DNA from: Cervus elaphus
Lineage: Eukaryota; Chordata; Mammalia; Artiodactyla; Cervidae
DNA: 64,000 nt
NCBI RefSeq assembly: GCF_910594005.1
Contig: NC_057815.1
Location: 69,268,052 to 69,332,051 of the forward strand
Reading direction: 5' to 3'
A program made the translations under genes and the position numbers. Below are positions 11,271-23,714 of this stretch, in pieces (within the stretch, counting starts at the first letter, position 1; the number at the start of each line of letters is the position of its first letter). The notes beneath the pieces were generated by a model that saw only the letters and a list, made by a program, of their open reading frames with translations, had not been told where the DNA came from and made no database searches.

Positions 11271-13430
11271 GTCTCTGCCCTGTTAGACTGTGATCTCTTT
11301 GACCTGATACAGCTCCTAACACCAGGATTGCATCAGAATCAGTGAACTGGAAGCAGAAATGGCTAAATTTGATCAGTTTAGGGAATAAGTTTTAGCACTG
11401 AAGTGAATCAGGGATCTAGATTTGGCCAAAGGTCAGTATAAGGTAGCCTGGGGTGAATCAGAGTGTACCAGACTGTTAACAGGAGGACAGGGAGCAAGGT
11501 GAAGCCTGCTGGATGTGACATCATGAATATCAGCTCTAATGGATCCTACACAAGTTCATCCACTCACATAGCTGTCAGCCTCCAGAGAATGTAACCTTTC
11601 TTTGATGATCACTAGTTAAAGCTGATTGCAGTTGCTATCAAGGGTCTGGTTTACCTGCCTTTGACAAATTTCCAGTTGTACTTTGCTTGTCCATTTGCAG
11701 TATGCTTTACTGACCCTCTTCAACAACTCTTAAGAACTGGCACTTAAGAGACCCCACTTACAAACCAGGTTGACCCCAGAGTTGCATCAGTTTAATCGTG
11801 CTCCTAGTTATTTTCTGGCAAACATAAGAATCCAAAGCAAAGGACCGTCTTAATTGAAGTGTTTTTAATATGACATATTCTATAATGCTAAGCTTGGCTC
11901 AGATGTAACCTGTACCTTATAAATACAACATGTGCTGTAAAGAAAAGAGCCTGTGGTTTAACTCACAAACTTAGATTCTGGTCCCTGGACTCCACCTGTT
12001 CACCCTTGGCTTGGCCACTTAGCCTCTCGTTTAACTTCTAGGGTGAATGAAGCACGTGGACTGATGCTCCAACATGAATCCCATGATTCTGAGGGTAGTT
12101 GGGAGGATGATTGGGAGGATGAATAGAAAAACTTTTCTATTATTAGACTTAAGAGTTTTTAGACCTGACTTTTAGACTTTTCAGGTCTCAGACTGGCAGG
12201 CTTCAGCTGTGTCCAGTGTTTACATTATAACATACCTATTTTGGGGAAAAAGAACTGGCAAGGTTTATAGATAAGGATGGAAAAGTACTTAGTTTGTTCT
12301 TGGAACTAGTGGCCCATAATCAGGTTTTTATACTTTTCCTTAGAGGTGTATATTGCAATAACTCACTGTAAGTAACAATGTTATTGCTCATATTAAATAT
12401 TCTTTAAGTAGTTTTTCCACATCTTTCAAAGAGTTGTGTTTTCTTCTAGGAAAGCAGATTTTTGACATGGTGGTACCCTTTTTTAAGCTCTTAATCTAGT
12501 TCCTTTTATGTCAGTGAAACCTTAATATTTAAAAATGAAATATCAGTAACTAGTCCTATAGAGACTTTTGACTATATAAGCCAGAATTCCAAAGTAAAGT
12601 CTTTGATGCATATGTGCATTTTTAATTTCTTATTTTTTCAACTCTTCTATACCAGTTCTCTCTTTGTAGTCAAATTCATTGTAATCCCATCACAAAAGTG
12701 TTGATCTTTTAGTAACCTTTATTGAAGCATTGTATTAATCCACATTCCCGCACGGTAACAGACGGTTTGTATCAAACAAATCATGCAGCTTAGCTCAGGC
12801 CCCATATGGAACTAATAAGCCACGCAATAAGTGGCCTTGTGTAGATGCATATGGCTTGGAAGGGTGAGAGTGTGTGTGTATGTTGTCTAAACTGAATTTC
12901 TCCTGCCAAAATCTAAATGACAGAATAATTCTTGAGCCCCCAGTGTCTTTCCCAGCCTGGAAAAATTGAGTGTTTAAAAAATAAAAATAAAATCGAGCAC
13001 TTTGATATTAAATTAGGCCTCTTAGCTCAATAGGAGGATGCTCACTGAGTACAAGAACTCAGCATTTTATTTCTCAAAAGTACAATCACACTTTATTTTA
13101 AAATATGATCTCCAGAGCTGCAAAAGACTTACCTAGTCAGTGGAGCACCATTTATCAAGCTGTATGAACTAGTTAATTTCAACTACAAGAGTTCTAACAT
13201 CATAGTTGATCTGTTTATATAGTGATTTGAAATGAACCCCACATGTGACTTTGGGAAAAACTATCTTTATACAAAAAGGTGGTGTGGGAGAGGAAAATGG
13301 AGCAACGATAGCTAATGGAATTGACATGGCCAGTTGTCTGCTGAGGGCTGAATGTATCCCTGGCTCTGATTTTCTTTTTTGTTGTTGTTCCAGTAACCAC
13401 AGAGCTAGATCTTCCTGGTGGCTGTGGTGA
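11271..13430. other. Long unassigned intronic stretch, faint MIR-like core near 11945-12060
   Basis: There is a possible MIR core ('ttagattctggtccctggactcc...ggcttggccacttagcctc'). Apart from that I recognise no gene, RNA or repeat in about 2.1 kb. The paired frames at 13215-13445 are probably chance. Confidence 0.35.
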
Positions 13431-13605
13431 TTGTTGTTCAGTCACTCAGTCATGTCTTACTCTTTGCAATCCCATGGACTACAACACACAAGGCTTTCCT
13501 GTCCCTCACTATCTTCTGGACTTTGCTCAAAGTCCTGTCCATCGAGTCTATGATGCCATCCAACTATCTCATCCTCTGTTGCCCCCTTCTCCTGGTTGTT
13601 TTAGT
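13431..13605 (-). mobile_element. BovB 3' tail fragment (antisense)
   Basis: It starts TTGTTCAGTCACTCAGTCAT and runs through the antisense 'gatgccatccaactatctcatcctctg' block to 'ccccttctcctgg'. It is about 175 bases and diverged. Confidence 0.85.
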
Positions 13606-14229
13606 ATAAGGGTTTTCTTTTGCTAGTAGACCATAGTATTTGTTAATTTTTCCAGGGAAACCACTGAACATTGCTTCTCCTCACTTCGCATCTAATTTGT
13701 CATCTGCATGTCGTTTTCACCTACTAGCCTACCATAGAGTTGCACAGAAATTAAACAGCTCCCATGGAATCCTAAGCCAATCAGAGTGAAGCTGAAATTC
13801 AAGCTAATTGAAACCAAAATTCCACTTACAACTGCTTAGACTCTTTGGGTGGTAGTGCAGTAGGTGCAGTAGGAAGTTGTTACAAAAGGTGTTTATTTCA
13901 GAGACTAATTTGAAGCAGTTAGACAGACCCAAAGCAACATTTTATTTGCCTGGGTTTCTTGGCATCTGCCTTCCCCAATCAGAATTGAGACCAGAGGGAG
14001 CTCCTTTTAGGGAAGTGTAGCATTTATTGATAGTAGTTCGTAAGGGCAGATTTTTATGGAATGTTGATGTAAGATTTCTCACAAAAAAGAATACTTTAGT
14101 CTTTAAATCTATCCTTCACAGCTGCCTCCTAGTTCACTTTCCCGCTTGAAACCCTGTAGTAGATTCTTAGTGCTGTCAAGGAAGATAAATCTGAATCCTT
14201 GAGCTAAGTGTTCTAGGCCCTTGTTGCTG
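13606..14229. other. Unassigned intronic sequence
   Basis: No recognisable feature. Short AT-rich frames only. Confidence 0.4.
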
Positions 14230-14570
14230 TTTTTAAATAGCCTTTATTTTTCAGAACAGTTGAAGTTCACAACAAAATTAAGCAGAAAGAAAACTAGCCG
14301 TATATATCCATATTATTTTATGATGCACTATTTTAGAGAACAGAAAATGTAACAAAAGGACTATATATTTATAAAAGAAACAGAGAAAAGCACAAAAATA
14401 AAGTGATTAACCACATTTTCCTAGCACTCAAGGAAAACTGCTGTTAGAACTTCATTCTTCAGGATCTTTTTCTGTGTTTATGTAAGCATAGATATATTTT
14501 TCAAAGACTGATGTCATGCCGTACATAGTATCACTTGGCATTTTTAGTTAACAATCCCTTCTCACTAGAC
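14230..14570 (-). mobile_element. L1-like fragment (antisense), low certainty
   Basis: The segment at 14238-14300 ('cctttatttttcagaacagttgaagttcacaac') resembles an antisense L1M 3' end. The following 250 bases include 'tagtatcacttggcatttttagttaacaatcc', a phrase also common in old L1-derived copies. Diverged. Confidence 0.45.
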
Positions 14571-14609
14571 TCGTGATAGTTTTAATGAATACTCTATAAA
14601 AATCAGGCC

Positions 14610-14775
14610 TCAGGAGTGTCCATTCTATATAGAAATCCTGATTGAACTCTTATGACAATTTTATGAGACAAACATTGTTGGTCCTGTTTTATAGAAGAGG
14701 CACAGACTGGTTCTATACCTTGTTCAAGGTTATACACATTACACGGTGAGAAGTAGACTCTGGGCCCAGCCAGTC
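14610..14775 (-). mobile_element. MIR SINE (antisense)
   Basis: Antisense MIR blocks 'ttttatagaagaggcacagactgg' and 'ttgttcaaggttatacacattac' are visible in order. Confidence 0.65.
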
Positions 14776-15300
14776 AGTCAGAAGGCAGAGAACTAATTTG
14801 TGGTCCCTTCTCTCCTTTCTGTGTCCTTAGACTTTCTTCTTGGCCTCACGCCTTCTTTAACTTGCTTTTACTAATACCTTACCAGGGAGTTAACTTGTGA
14901 AAGAATCACTTAATAAAAATTTAGATTTGTTCCTTTCCTGAAGTATTTACATTTTAATTCACATTTACGTTTTAATAGTGGGTCATCTCTACCTGATATA
15001 GTAGAATATTAGGCTGGACCCCATTTTACTCCCTCCATTTTTAGACACTTCCCTTATGGTGTCTAGAAGTGTATCTTCTGTTGACTCTTCCATCAGACTT
15101 ACGCCTCAGTGAACACATGAAGGTTTGACACCCTCTTATCCAGCTTTGACTTCTGACACATCAGAAGTGAGCAAAACCAGAAATGGGGCTGAGTGGGTCA
15201 GTGTTCCTTCGTCATTCACATTGTAAAGGTGCACTCCCCTAGCCATATTTTAAATGTAGAGATGCATGATTCAAACCTATAATTTTTAGAGCATTTTAAA
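14776..15300. other. Unassigned intronic sequence
   Basis: No recognisable feature between the MIR and the BovB tail. Confidence 0.4.
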
Positions 15301-15301
15301 G

Positions 15302-15658
15302 TTGGAGAAGACTCTTGAGAGGCCCTTGGACTGCAAGGAGATCCAGCCAGTCCATCCTAAAGGAGATCAGTCCTGGGTGTTCATTGGAAGGACTGATGTT
15401 GAAGCTGAAACTTCAATACTTTGGCCACCTGATGCCAAGAGTTGACTCATTTGAAAAGACCCTGATGCTGGGAAAGATTGAGGGCAGGAGGAGAAGGGGA
15501 CAACAGGATGAGATGGTTGGATGGCATCACTGACTCAATGGACATGGGTTTGGGTGGACTCCGGGGGTTGGTGATGGACAGGGAGGCCTGGCGTGCTGCA
15601 GTTCATGGGGTCGCAAAGAGTCAGACAGGACTGAGCAACTGAACTGAACTGAACTGAA
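15302..15658 (+). mobile_element. BovB 3' end (sense), 5'-truncated
   Basis: It begins at 'ttggagaagactcttgagaggccc' and ends in GAACTGAACTGAACTGAAAG. A 72-codon open frame (15315-15533) is the remnant of the BovB C-terminus (RRSSQSILKEISPGCSLEGL). Confidence 0.92.
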
Positions 15659-15889
15659 AGTGGAGTCAGAACTTTGAAAGTCTCTTGGAGATGATCTAGT
15701 CCAGCAGGGTTTAAACTCCAGATGGGAATGCCTCTTTGGTTCCAACTCTACTCCTCCACAATTGTCTTCAGTGTCCTATTTGTTTTACCCTTTGGGCTTC
15801 TACATAACATTTCATGTGAATAAAGGATTCCGTGGCTACCAGGAAAGGTAATTTGACAATTATTTGAGTAGCCCTAGCAGGGAAGGGTG

Positions 15890-16163
15890 GAAAAGGCAAT
15901 GGCACCCCACCCCAGTACTCTTGCTGGAAAATCCCATGGACGGAGGAGCCTGGTAGGCTGCAGTCCATGGGGTCGCTAAGAGTCCGACGCGACTGAGCGA
16001 CTTCACTTTCACTTTTCACTTTTATGCATTGGAGAAGGAAATGGCAACCCACTCCATTGTTCTTTCCTGAAGAATCCCAGGGACGGCGGAGCCTGGTGGG
16101 CTGCCGTCTATGGGGTCACATAGAGTCGGACACGACTGAGGTGACTTAGCAGCAGCAGCAGGG
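15890..16163 (+). mobile_element. Bov-A2 SINE (dimer, sense)
   Basis: It has two Bov-A units joined by the 'gcgacttcactttcacttttcac...tgcattggagaagg' linker and ends in an AGCAGCAGCAGC tail. This is the normal Bov-A2 structure, almost complete. Confidence 0.92.
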
Positions 16164-16514
16164 AAGGGACTTGCTCATGGCCATAGAGCAGAACTGTGTC
16201 TGTCACCCAGGTCTACTGACTACCCACATCATGTGTCAAACTTCCTGCTTCACTGTGCAATTATTTTAAAGATATTAATATGTGTATGTGTTTATTGTTG
16301 CCTTTCTGGAGTGCTTGTAGTGAGGAACTTAGTAAATTAGTAAAAATTATTTTTTAAAAAAGTGAACTGTGTACTTAAGATTTTTTTCCTTTGATTTGAG
16401 CTCTGTTCTCCTTTTCCGACTCTCATCCTAATTAAGTGATAAGGTGTTTTTGAGCACCTATCTTATGCCTAGTTTAGTGGCAGATGCTGTGATAATATAT
16501 AGAGAGAGTATATA
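16164..16514. other. Unassigned intronic sequence
   Basis: No recognisable gene or repeat. Confidence 0.35.
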
Positions 16515-16730
16515 TGTAGCATAATGATAATAGGTACAGTGTATTGACCACTTACTATGTATCAGCTATTGGTTTTGGTACCCCAACATACTATATTGTA
16601 TTTACACTTTACAGTAGCTCTGCAGGGCAGATAACATCCGCATTTACAAGAAGTGACAAAACTAAAGTCAGACAACTAGTAGGTGACAGCACTGGTGTTC
16701 AAACCCAGATCTTCTGCATCTAAGCTCATT
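16515..16730 (-). mobile_element. MIR SINE (antisense)
   Basis: Antisense MIR order: 'cttactatgtatcagctattgg', 'acagtagctctgcagggcag', 'actagtaggtgacagcactgg', 'gttcaaacccagatcttctgc'. Confidence 0.75.
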
Positions 16731-17051
16731 CCATGTGTCATGATGCCTCTCATTTCCTCCCATACAGCATTAATTTTAACTTACTAACAAATATGTATTA
16801 AGTATATATTCATTTAGTTTAGGCTTTCCAAAGACTGCAGATGGAAAGGTGGTGTAAGAAGGGATTTGGCAGAGGGGTAAAATGCCCCCTTACCTTGGAA
16901 TAATCAGAGAGCTTCCTACAGGAAATAGAACTGGTGTTGGCGCTTTCAGAGTGTATAGAATAGACAGATAGAGGATGCCTAGAGGGAGACTTAGTGACAG
17001 GAAAGAGAGTCTCTATCAGAGAGGTGAGTTCCAATAGCCAATATTGGAAAG

Positions 17052-17055
<4 letters not shown>

Positions 17056-17103
<48 letters not shown>
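17056..17103. repeat. (TA)n microsatellite, about 24 units
   Basis: An uninterrupted TA dinucleotide array of about 48 bases. It is the longest pure tandem array in the window and should vary in length between individuals. Confidence 0.95.
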
Positions 17104-17106
<3 letters not shown>

Positions 17107-17354
17107 GACTTCATGGTAAACAAATTAAATATACTCATTTATGTCAGGCCTTAATGAAATGCTTCTAATAAAGACAAAGTAGTTTAAAATTGCAAACACA
17201 CAAAGATGAAAAGAACAGAAGAGACAAGAGCAGGTATTAGAGTCGACAACATTTTAGAAAATCACAAGCAGATAAATGATAAACTGTGAGTAGGCAGAAT
17301 GAAGAAAACCAAAACCTAAAGCCTTCAAGAAGCAATGTAGTTCAAGCCATAGAA

Positions 17355-17582
17355 CTCCAGAGTGACTTATTTCACTTAGCATAGTACCCTCTAGGTCTAT
17401 CCATGTTGTTGCAAATAGCAGGATTTCATTCTCTTTTATGACTCAGTAATATTCCCGTGTATGTCTCTGCATTCACATGTATACCCCATCTCTTTTTTAT
17501 CCATTTATCTACTGATAGGCACTAGCTTGCTTCCATATTGTGGCTATTGTGAATAATGCAGCAATGAACATAGGGGTGCATC
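17355..17582 (-). mobile_element. L1 fragment (antisense)
   Basis: It contains 'gacttatttcacttagcatag', 'ggtctatccatgttgttgcaaat', 'ttggctattgtgaataatgc'-type text and 'aacataggggtgcat', the antisense L1 3' region. Confidence 0.85.
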
Positions 17583-17859
17583 CTCCAATCCTCAGCTAGT
17601 CCTGCCAATATACAGACTATCTGTTCAGCATTTTAAAGTTTCATTCATAAAGAAGAATTGACAACCAAAGATTTCTGGACATTAAAGAAAGCCTGTAATT
17701 TTTTCTTAAGGCTGAAACAAAAACAAAAAAGAAAAAAATTCAAAAGTAACAGAAAGTGAAGATAGAGGAGACAGAAAATAAAAATAACAATAAAGATAAT
17801 AAAAAATAATCAAAATTAGAGGATAAGAGTTTTCATATTGAAAGGACTCACTAGCAAGG

Positions 17860-19290
17860 AAAACAAAAGCAATATAAACAAATGGGACTATATCAGACTG
17901 AAAATATTTTGCACAACAAAGGAAACAATGAACAAAATGAACAGACTACCTACTGAATGGGAGAAGATATTTGTAAGAGATATATCTGAAAAGGAATTAA
18001 TACCCAAATTATAAAGAACTCAGGCAACGCAACATCAAAAAAACAGCCAACCCAATTAAAATATGGACAGAGGACCTGAATAGACATTTTTCCAAAGAAG
18101 ACACAGAGATGACCAATGGACACATGAGAAGATGCTCAACATCATTAATCACCAGGGAAATGCAAATCAAAACTACAGCGACCTCACATCTGTCAGAATG
18201 ACTGTTATGAAAAAGACAAGAAATAACAAGTGATGACAAGAATGTGGAGAAAAGTGAACACTTGTACACTGTTGGTATTTTTCCAAAGAAACCAAAAACA
18301 CTAATTTGAAAAGACAAATACACCCATATTGCTGCATTATTCACGATATCCATGATATGGAAGCAACCTAAGTGCTCATCAGTAGATGAATGGATGAAGA
18401 TGATGTGGGGCATACACACACATACACTGGAACATTATTCAACCATAAAAGAGAATAAAATCTTGCCATTTGCAACAACATGGATAGACCTAGAAGATAT
18501 TATGCTATAAAGTGAAATAAATCAGAGAAAGACAGATGCTATATGATTTCACTTACACATGCAATCTAAAAAACAAAACAAATGAATAAGCATAACAAAA
18601 CAGAAAGAAGAGTCATTGCTACAGAGAACAAACACGACGTTGCCAGAGGAAGGTCAGTAAGTGGGGGCTGAGTGAAATAGGTGAGGGTAATTAAGAGACA
18701 CAAACTTTCAGGTACAAGACAGATGAGCCACAGGGGTGAAATGTACAGTGTGGTAAATATAGTCAATGTAGTATCTCTGTATGGTGACAGATGGTAGCTA
18801 CATTTATTGTGATGATCATTTTGTAATATATAGAAATAATCGAATCACTGTGTTTTGTACCAGGAACTAACATAGTGTTTTAGGTCAGTTTTACTTCAAA
18901 AATAAACTCATAGAAAGAGATCAGATTTCTGGTTACTAGAGGTGGGGGTGAATTGGGGTGGTGGGAGTGGAATTGGGTGAAAGTGGTCAAAAGGTACAAA
19001 CTTCCAGTTGTAAGACAAATAACTGCTAGGGGTGTATTGTATACCATGATTAATATTTTAACACTTCTGTATGTTATATATGAAAGTTAAGAGAGTAAGT
19101 TTTAAGAGTTCCCATTACAAGGAAAAGATTTTTTTCTTTAATTTTGTGTCTATATGAGATGATGGGTGTTCTCTAAATTTACTGTGGTATTCATTTCATG
19201 ATATGTATATAAGTCAAATCACTATGCTGCACACCTTTAACTTATACAGAATTGTATGTCAGTTATATCTCAATAAAGCTGGAAGGAAAT
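17860..19290 (+). mobile_element. L1 3' end, about 1.4 kb (sense)
   Basis: It starts in the end of L1 ORF2 ('gggactatatcagactgaaaat', then 'gggagaagatatttgtaagag'). It runs through 'ccaaagaagacacagagatg' and 'gaatggatgaagatgatgtgg', and ends near 'cagttatatctcaataaagctgg' at about 19290 (AATAAA about 19271). It is frame-broken, so the ORF2 remnant is a pseudogene. The family is an old L1M type. Confidence 0.85.
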
Positions 19291-19645
19291 AAGAACAAAG
19301 GACTCAGTAAATTCAGACCAAAATAGTAAATGATAAAAGACCCAAACAAAAGCTTATCATTGTGATATTTCTGAATACTGACATTAAAGAATAAAATCCT
19401 AAAGAGAAGAATCACCTCACACACATGGATCAGGAATCAGAATGTTATCAGGTTTCTCAGTTGCTATATGCAAAATTAAACGATAGTGAAACAACATTCC
19501 AAAGGAAAAATCATTACAGCCTTGAATTTTATACCCAAGCAAACTATCATTCAAGTATGAGAATGGAATTAAAGATATTTTTTAAGTATTCAGAGTGTTA
19601 AAAAAGATACCTCTCATGTGGCCCTTTTCCAGAAATCCATTATAG
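19291..19645. other. Unassigned intronic sequence
   Basis: AT-rich, with no recognisable feature between the L1 and BovB copies. Confidence 0.35.
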
Positions 19646-20037
19646 AATCAGTTCAGTTCAGTCTCTCAGTCATGTCCAACTCTTTGCGACCCCATGAACC
19701 ACAGCCAGACCTCCCTGTCCATCACCAACCCCCGGAGTCCCCCCAAACTCATGTCCATTGAGTCGGTAATGCCATCCAGCCATCTCATGCTCTGTCATCC
19801 CCTTCTCCTCCTGCCCTCAATCTTTCCCAGCATCAGGGTCTTTTCAGAAGAGTCCAGGGGACTCTAAGAGTCTTCTCCAACACCACAGTTCAAAAACATC
19901 AATTATTCTCACTCAGCTTTCTTTATAGTCCAACTCTTACATCCATACATGACTACTGGAAAAACCATAGCTTTGACTAAACGGACCTTTGTCAGCAGAG
20001 TAATGTCTCTGCTTTTTAATATCCTGTCTAGGTTATT
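19646..20037 (-). mobile_element. BovB 3' fragment (antisense) with internal deletion
   Basis: The left end is the antisense tail (CAGTTCAGTCTCTCAGTCATG). At about 19847-19855 the sequence jumps from 'cagggtcttttcagaag' to 'agtccaggggactctaag', losing about 130 bases that other copies here retain. The right end is at 'ctgtctaggttatt'. Confidence 0.9.
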
Positions 20038-20145
20038 ATATTCTAGAGAATATGTATACTATTATAGAATATGCTCCACCAAAATGAGGCAGTAAATCAA
20101 GGAACAAGTGATGAGTTCTAGGAAACAACAGCCTCAACACAATGA

Positions 20146-20315
20146 CAGTCAGCCCTCTGTATCCACTGATGTAAAACCTGGGTATGGGGTATGGAGGGTT
20201 GAATGTTCACTGTATATACAACACCATTTTAGATGAGGGACTTGAACATCTGCAGTTTTTGGTATCTGCAGGGGCTCCTGGAGCCAGTCCCTTTGGGATA
20301 TAGAGGGGTGACAGT
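20146..20315. mobile_element. MER2/Tigger DNA-transposon remnant
   Basis: The ends CAGTCAGCCCTCTGTATCCA and 'gggatatagaggggtgac' are imperfect inverted repeats, and the interior 'gagggacttgaacatctgcag' with 'ttggtatctgcag' is MER2-like. Confidence 0.6.
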
Positions 20316-21055
20316 AAACAAAATTTCTAGGATGATGGTGAAAGAAAGTTCTAAATAGGTAATAAGAGAACCAGCCTAGAGAACAAATTGTTCAGATTGG
20401 AGCAGAGAGAAGGTACTGCAGGAAATACTCTCCAAGGGATGGAGAATGGGCTTGATAGGTTGTTATATGGTGTCTTTATTAACCAGATTGGAAGGATTTA
20501 AGGTTTTGTCCTAATTGGGGGAGGATCTAGTGATAGGTACATGGGCACTCAACAAGTGGGATAAATGGCAATTATCATTTCAGGAAAAACAAACATAAGA
20601 CAAAAAAGGAATAGTATATTATATGGCTTAGCAATGAACAGTATATTTGTAGGTGTAAGGTAAATACTAAATATTGATTTAACAAAAAATGTTACCTTCC
20701 AAAATAATTGGATATCTTAAGAGAATGAGGAAAAGTGTATTTGAGAGAGTGGGCAGTTAAATCCTCATATTCTTTAATAAAAAGTAGGTAATGTATGGGT
20801 AAGGAGATAAAATGTATTAAGAAAAGTAATAAAAGGGCTAAATTCTCATTTTGCATAACAGGAACATAGTAGATGATGTCTAAATGAGAGGGAAGGAATA
20901 AGAAATATTAGTATAAGTGTATTTAGAAATATGAAGGTAAAGAAAAAAACAACTAAAAGTGGTCACTACTGAAGAGCAAAGAACTGTTGCTTTTTCATTA
21001 TAAGCCTTTTAGTAGTTTAGACTTAAAACATTATATGTACTTTGTTTTAAATTTT
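20316..21055. other. Unassigned intronic sequence
   Basis: AT- and purine-rich, with no gene or family recognised. Confidence 0.4.
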
Positions 21056-21056
21056 T

Positions 21057-21073
21057 TACACACACACACACAG
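21057..21073. repeat. Short (AC)n tract
   Basis: About eight AC units immediately to the left of the BovB copy at 21074. Confidence 0.85.
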
Positions 21074-21300
21074 ACTTTGGCCACCTGATGCAAAGAGCCA
21101 ACTCACTGGAAAAGACCCTCATGCTGGAAAAGATTGAAGGCAGGAGGAGAAGGGGACGACAGAGGACGAGATGGTTGGATGGCATCACTGACTCAATGAG
21201 CACGAGTTTGAGCAGGCTCAGGGAGACAGAGAAGGACAGGGAAGCCTGGCGTGCTGCAGTCCATGGGATAGCAGAGAGACAGACCTGACTTGGCGACTGA
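21074..21300 (+). mobile_element. BovB 3' end (sense), 5'-truncated
   Basis: It begins 'gactttggccacctgatgcaaag' and ends 'ttggcgactgaacagc'. The 66-codon frame at 21088 is the BovB C-terminal tail (WLDGITDSMSTSLSRLRE). Confidence 0.92.
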
Positions 21301-21394
21301 ACAGCATATATGTACTATGTGGGAATTTCTATTTTAGTTCTATATGTTGAAGACTGAAAGGGTGACACGACAAAGGATTCAGAGCTGTTACTGA

Positions 21395-21545
21395 GAGGTT
21401 CTAGCCTTGGCTTTGTCCCTTATCAGCTCTGATACCTTGGGCAGGACACTTGCCCTATTGAGTCTTAGTTTCTTCACTTATGAAAAAATGGAGGATGGAA
21501 AAGATGATCTCCATAATCTTTTTAAAGCTATGATATCCCAAGATT
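21395..21545 (+). mobile_element. MIR SINE (sense)
   Basis: It contains 'cttatcagctctgataccttgggcaggacacttgccc' and 'gtttcttcacttatg', the MIR core order. Confidence 0.7.
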
Positions 21546-22125
21546 CTATGATAAAAATAATGCTAGGCAGCAAATGAGGAGTTAAGATTTGGGTGGAGAC
21601 TTGAAATTCCCACATTTTCCTTTTTTAGTCGAAATCAGACTTGGAAAGAAATGTTCATTGTGGTCTCTGAAAAGAATTCAACACCCACCTTCCATTGTTG
21701 AGCCTGGGGCAGGCAGTTGACTACATACTGGCTCAGGGACACATAGCTTAGTGTTATTTTAGTATGGGGTGGTTTTACTTTTTTGATATTTAATATTTTT
21801 CAGTATGAATCACAGGTGAAATTTCCATGCCATGTGTAAACAATTTCACTTTTTTATTGAAACAATGAATTCAGGAATGTCATATTGGGATGTCAGCCAT
21901 TTTGCTTTTATCAGTGTATGGAAAAAATGCTTTTATATTAATATAAGAAATGATGTCATATAATATGGAGGAGATCTTATAATTCAAGGTCAGCAAATCT
22001 CAGAAGGTGATTTAGGTCACCAAGCTAGATTTGGAAAAGGAAAAGAATATTTTCCCTTTGTCTTCCCAAGGTTTGGGGTTTTGTTTTTTTCTAACCAATT
22101 TTCCTCTCAGACTTTGGGGTAGCTG
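21546..22125. other. Unassigned intronic sequence
   Basis: No recognisable feature. Confidence 0.4.
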
Positions 22126-22129
22126 GTCG

Positions 22130-22290
22130 AGTTGCATGATTGTGAAAAGGAGGCTCTGACTAATAATATCTTTGCCATTGAATCGTGTGGCTCTGAAGAA
22201 ATTTCTTCCTCTTTCTGGGCTTCAGTTTTCCCATCTGCACAAGAAAAGGGTTAACAAGATACCTTTTAGCTTTAAGATTCTATGTTTCTT
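22130..22290 (+). mobile_element. MIR SINE (sense), diverged
   Basis: The 'tcgtgtggctctgaagaaatttcttcctctttctgggcttcagttttcccatctg' block matches the MIR core with substitutions. Confidence 0.6.
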
Positions 22291-23020
22291 CCTCCTTATT
22301 TTATGTGTATGTTCTGACCATTAAAGAGACCTGATTAGGTTTGGGGGTTTTCTTTTGAAAGTTCAGTGTAGTGAGAGTGAACTCTTTGTTAAATGTCACT
22401 CACTCCCACTTAAGTGAAAAGTCAGTTGAGTACTAGATACAAACAAAAGAAAACTTACTTTGATTTTTTGTTGATAGTAGTTTTATTTTTTTGAAGAGGA
22501 AAATATTTAAAGTTTAACTTAGCCACTTTTATATTAGGTGCTGGAAAAGCAAAACTTTAAGGCAGATGACCCTTCATATATGTACATCAGTATGCAGTTT
22601 ACAAAGTCCTTTCTTCATATATATTATGTCATTTGAAAAATAACATTTCTACAGGGCTGTGTTGTACACTTACTGTGTATTTGACATCATGTGTGTGTGT
22701 ATGAATATGCACATTATACTTAACCTCGGATCTTTATTATGCTTGGTGAGGAAGCAAATAGTCTTCAGAGACAAAGTGAGAGGAGGCAGGAACAGACAAA
22801 TGAAAACCATTTAGTAGGTTACCCAAGACATTTAGAAGGGCACTGAATTGTAGAAAAACGGCCTCTAGCAGAAATAAGTAAAACTAAGAGCAGATCTTAG
22901 CCATAGGCCATAGCAACTCTGTTCTCTGGTCCTAGAGAAAAAGGAAAGCTAGAAGCATGAGAGAAATAACATAAAGCACAGCCTCTGCCAAAAGTGATTT
23001 GCTCTTTATTTGTTTGTGTG
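22291..23020. other. Unassigned intronic sequence
   Basis: No gene or repeat family recognised. A short GT run lies near 22690. Confidence 0.4.
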
Positions 23021-23138
23021 TTAGTCACTCAGTCGTGTCCGACTCTGCAACCCCATGGACTGTAGCCCACCAGGCTCCTTTGTCCATCAGATTCTCCAGG
23101 CAAGAATACTGGAGTGGGTTGCCATCTCCTTCTCCATT
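23021..23138 (-). mobile_element. Bov-tA/Bov-A fragment (antisense)
   Basis: It runs 'gtcactcagtcgtgtccgactctgc' to 'gaatactggagtgggttgccat', an antisense Bov-A unit. The tRNA-like head is missing. Confidence 0.9.
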
Positions 23139-23260
23139 TATTTGTTTAATAAGCATGAAATGAGCTCTAGCACTGTGTCAGATACTTGAGCATCAGAGAC
23201 ACATACAACATGAACCTTATTCTTGATTCTACAAAGGGAAGAGTCAGTGAAAGAAGGGCT
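23139..23260 (-). mobile_element. L2 fragment (antisense)
   Basis: Decayed 'tttgtttaataagcatgaaatgagctctagcactgtgtcagatacttgag', the antisense L2 3' end. The Bov-tA piece lies next to its end. Confidence 0.5.
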
Positions 23261-23582
23261 GAATGTGCTCAGAGTGTGTAATCCCAGCCTTCAGTACCTA
23301 AAATGAAATGCTGGCTTTATGGTATGTAACCCTGGGATTGATGGTAGCAAACTCTACAGGGGTCTTGGATATAATCCTGATTCCATGTAGTTGGTCATTC
23401 TTAGTCTTCTCTCACTTCAGGAGGCAAGGGAGCAGAACGTGAGCAGACTCCCTTTAAACACCATCCAGAAAGTGTGGTTGGGATGGTGTTGGGATCATAC
23501 AGTCACATTTCCTCATTAGAGTTTAAAGCAGAGGGAGGGGGACGACTTCTTTAGTGGGTCATGTTTGGGAAGCATTGCCTAG

Positions 23583-23714
<132 letters not shown>

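Noticed and set aside
15892..16161. Repeated units with spacers as a CRISPR-like or tandem array
   Set aside because: Only two units joined by a fixed linker, the normal dimer structure of Bov-A2.
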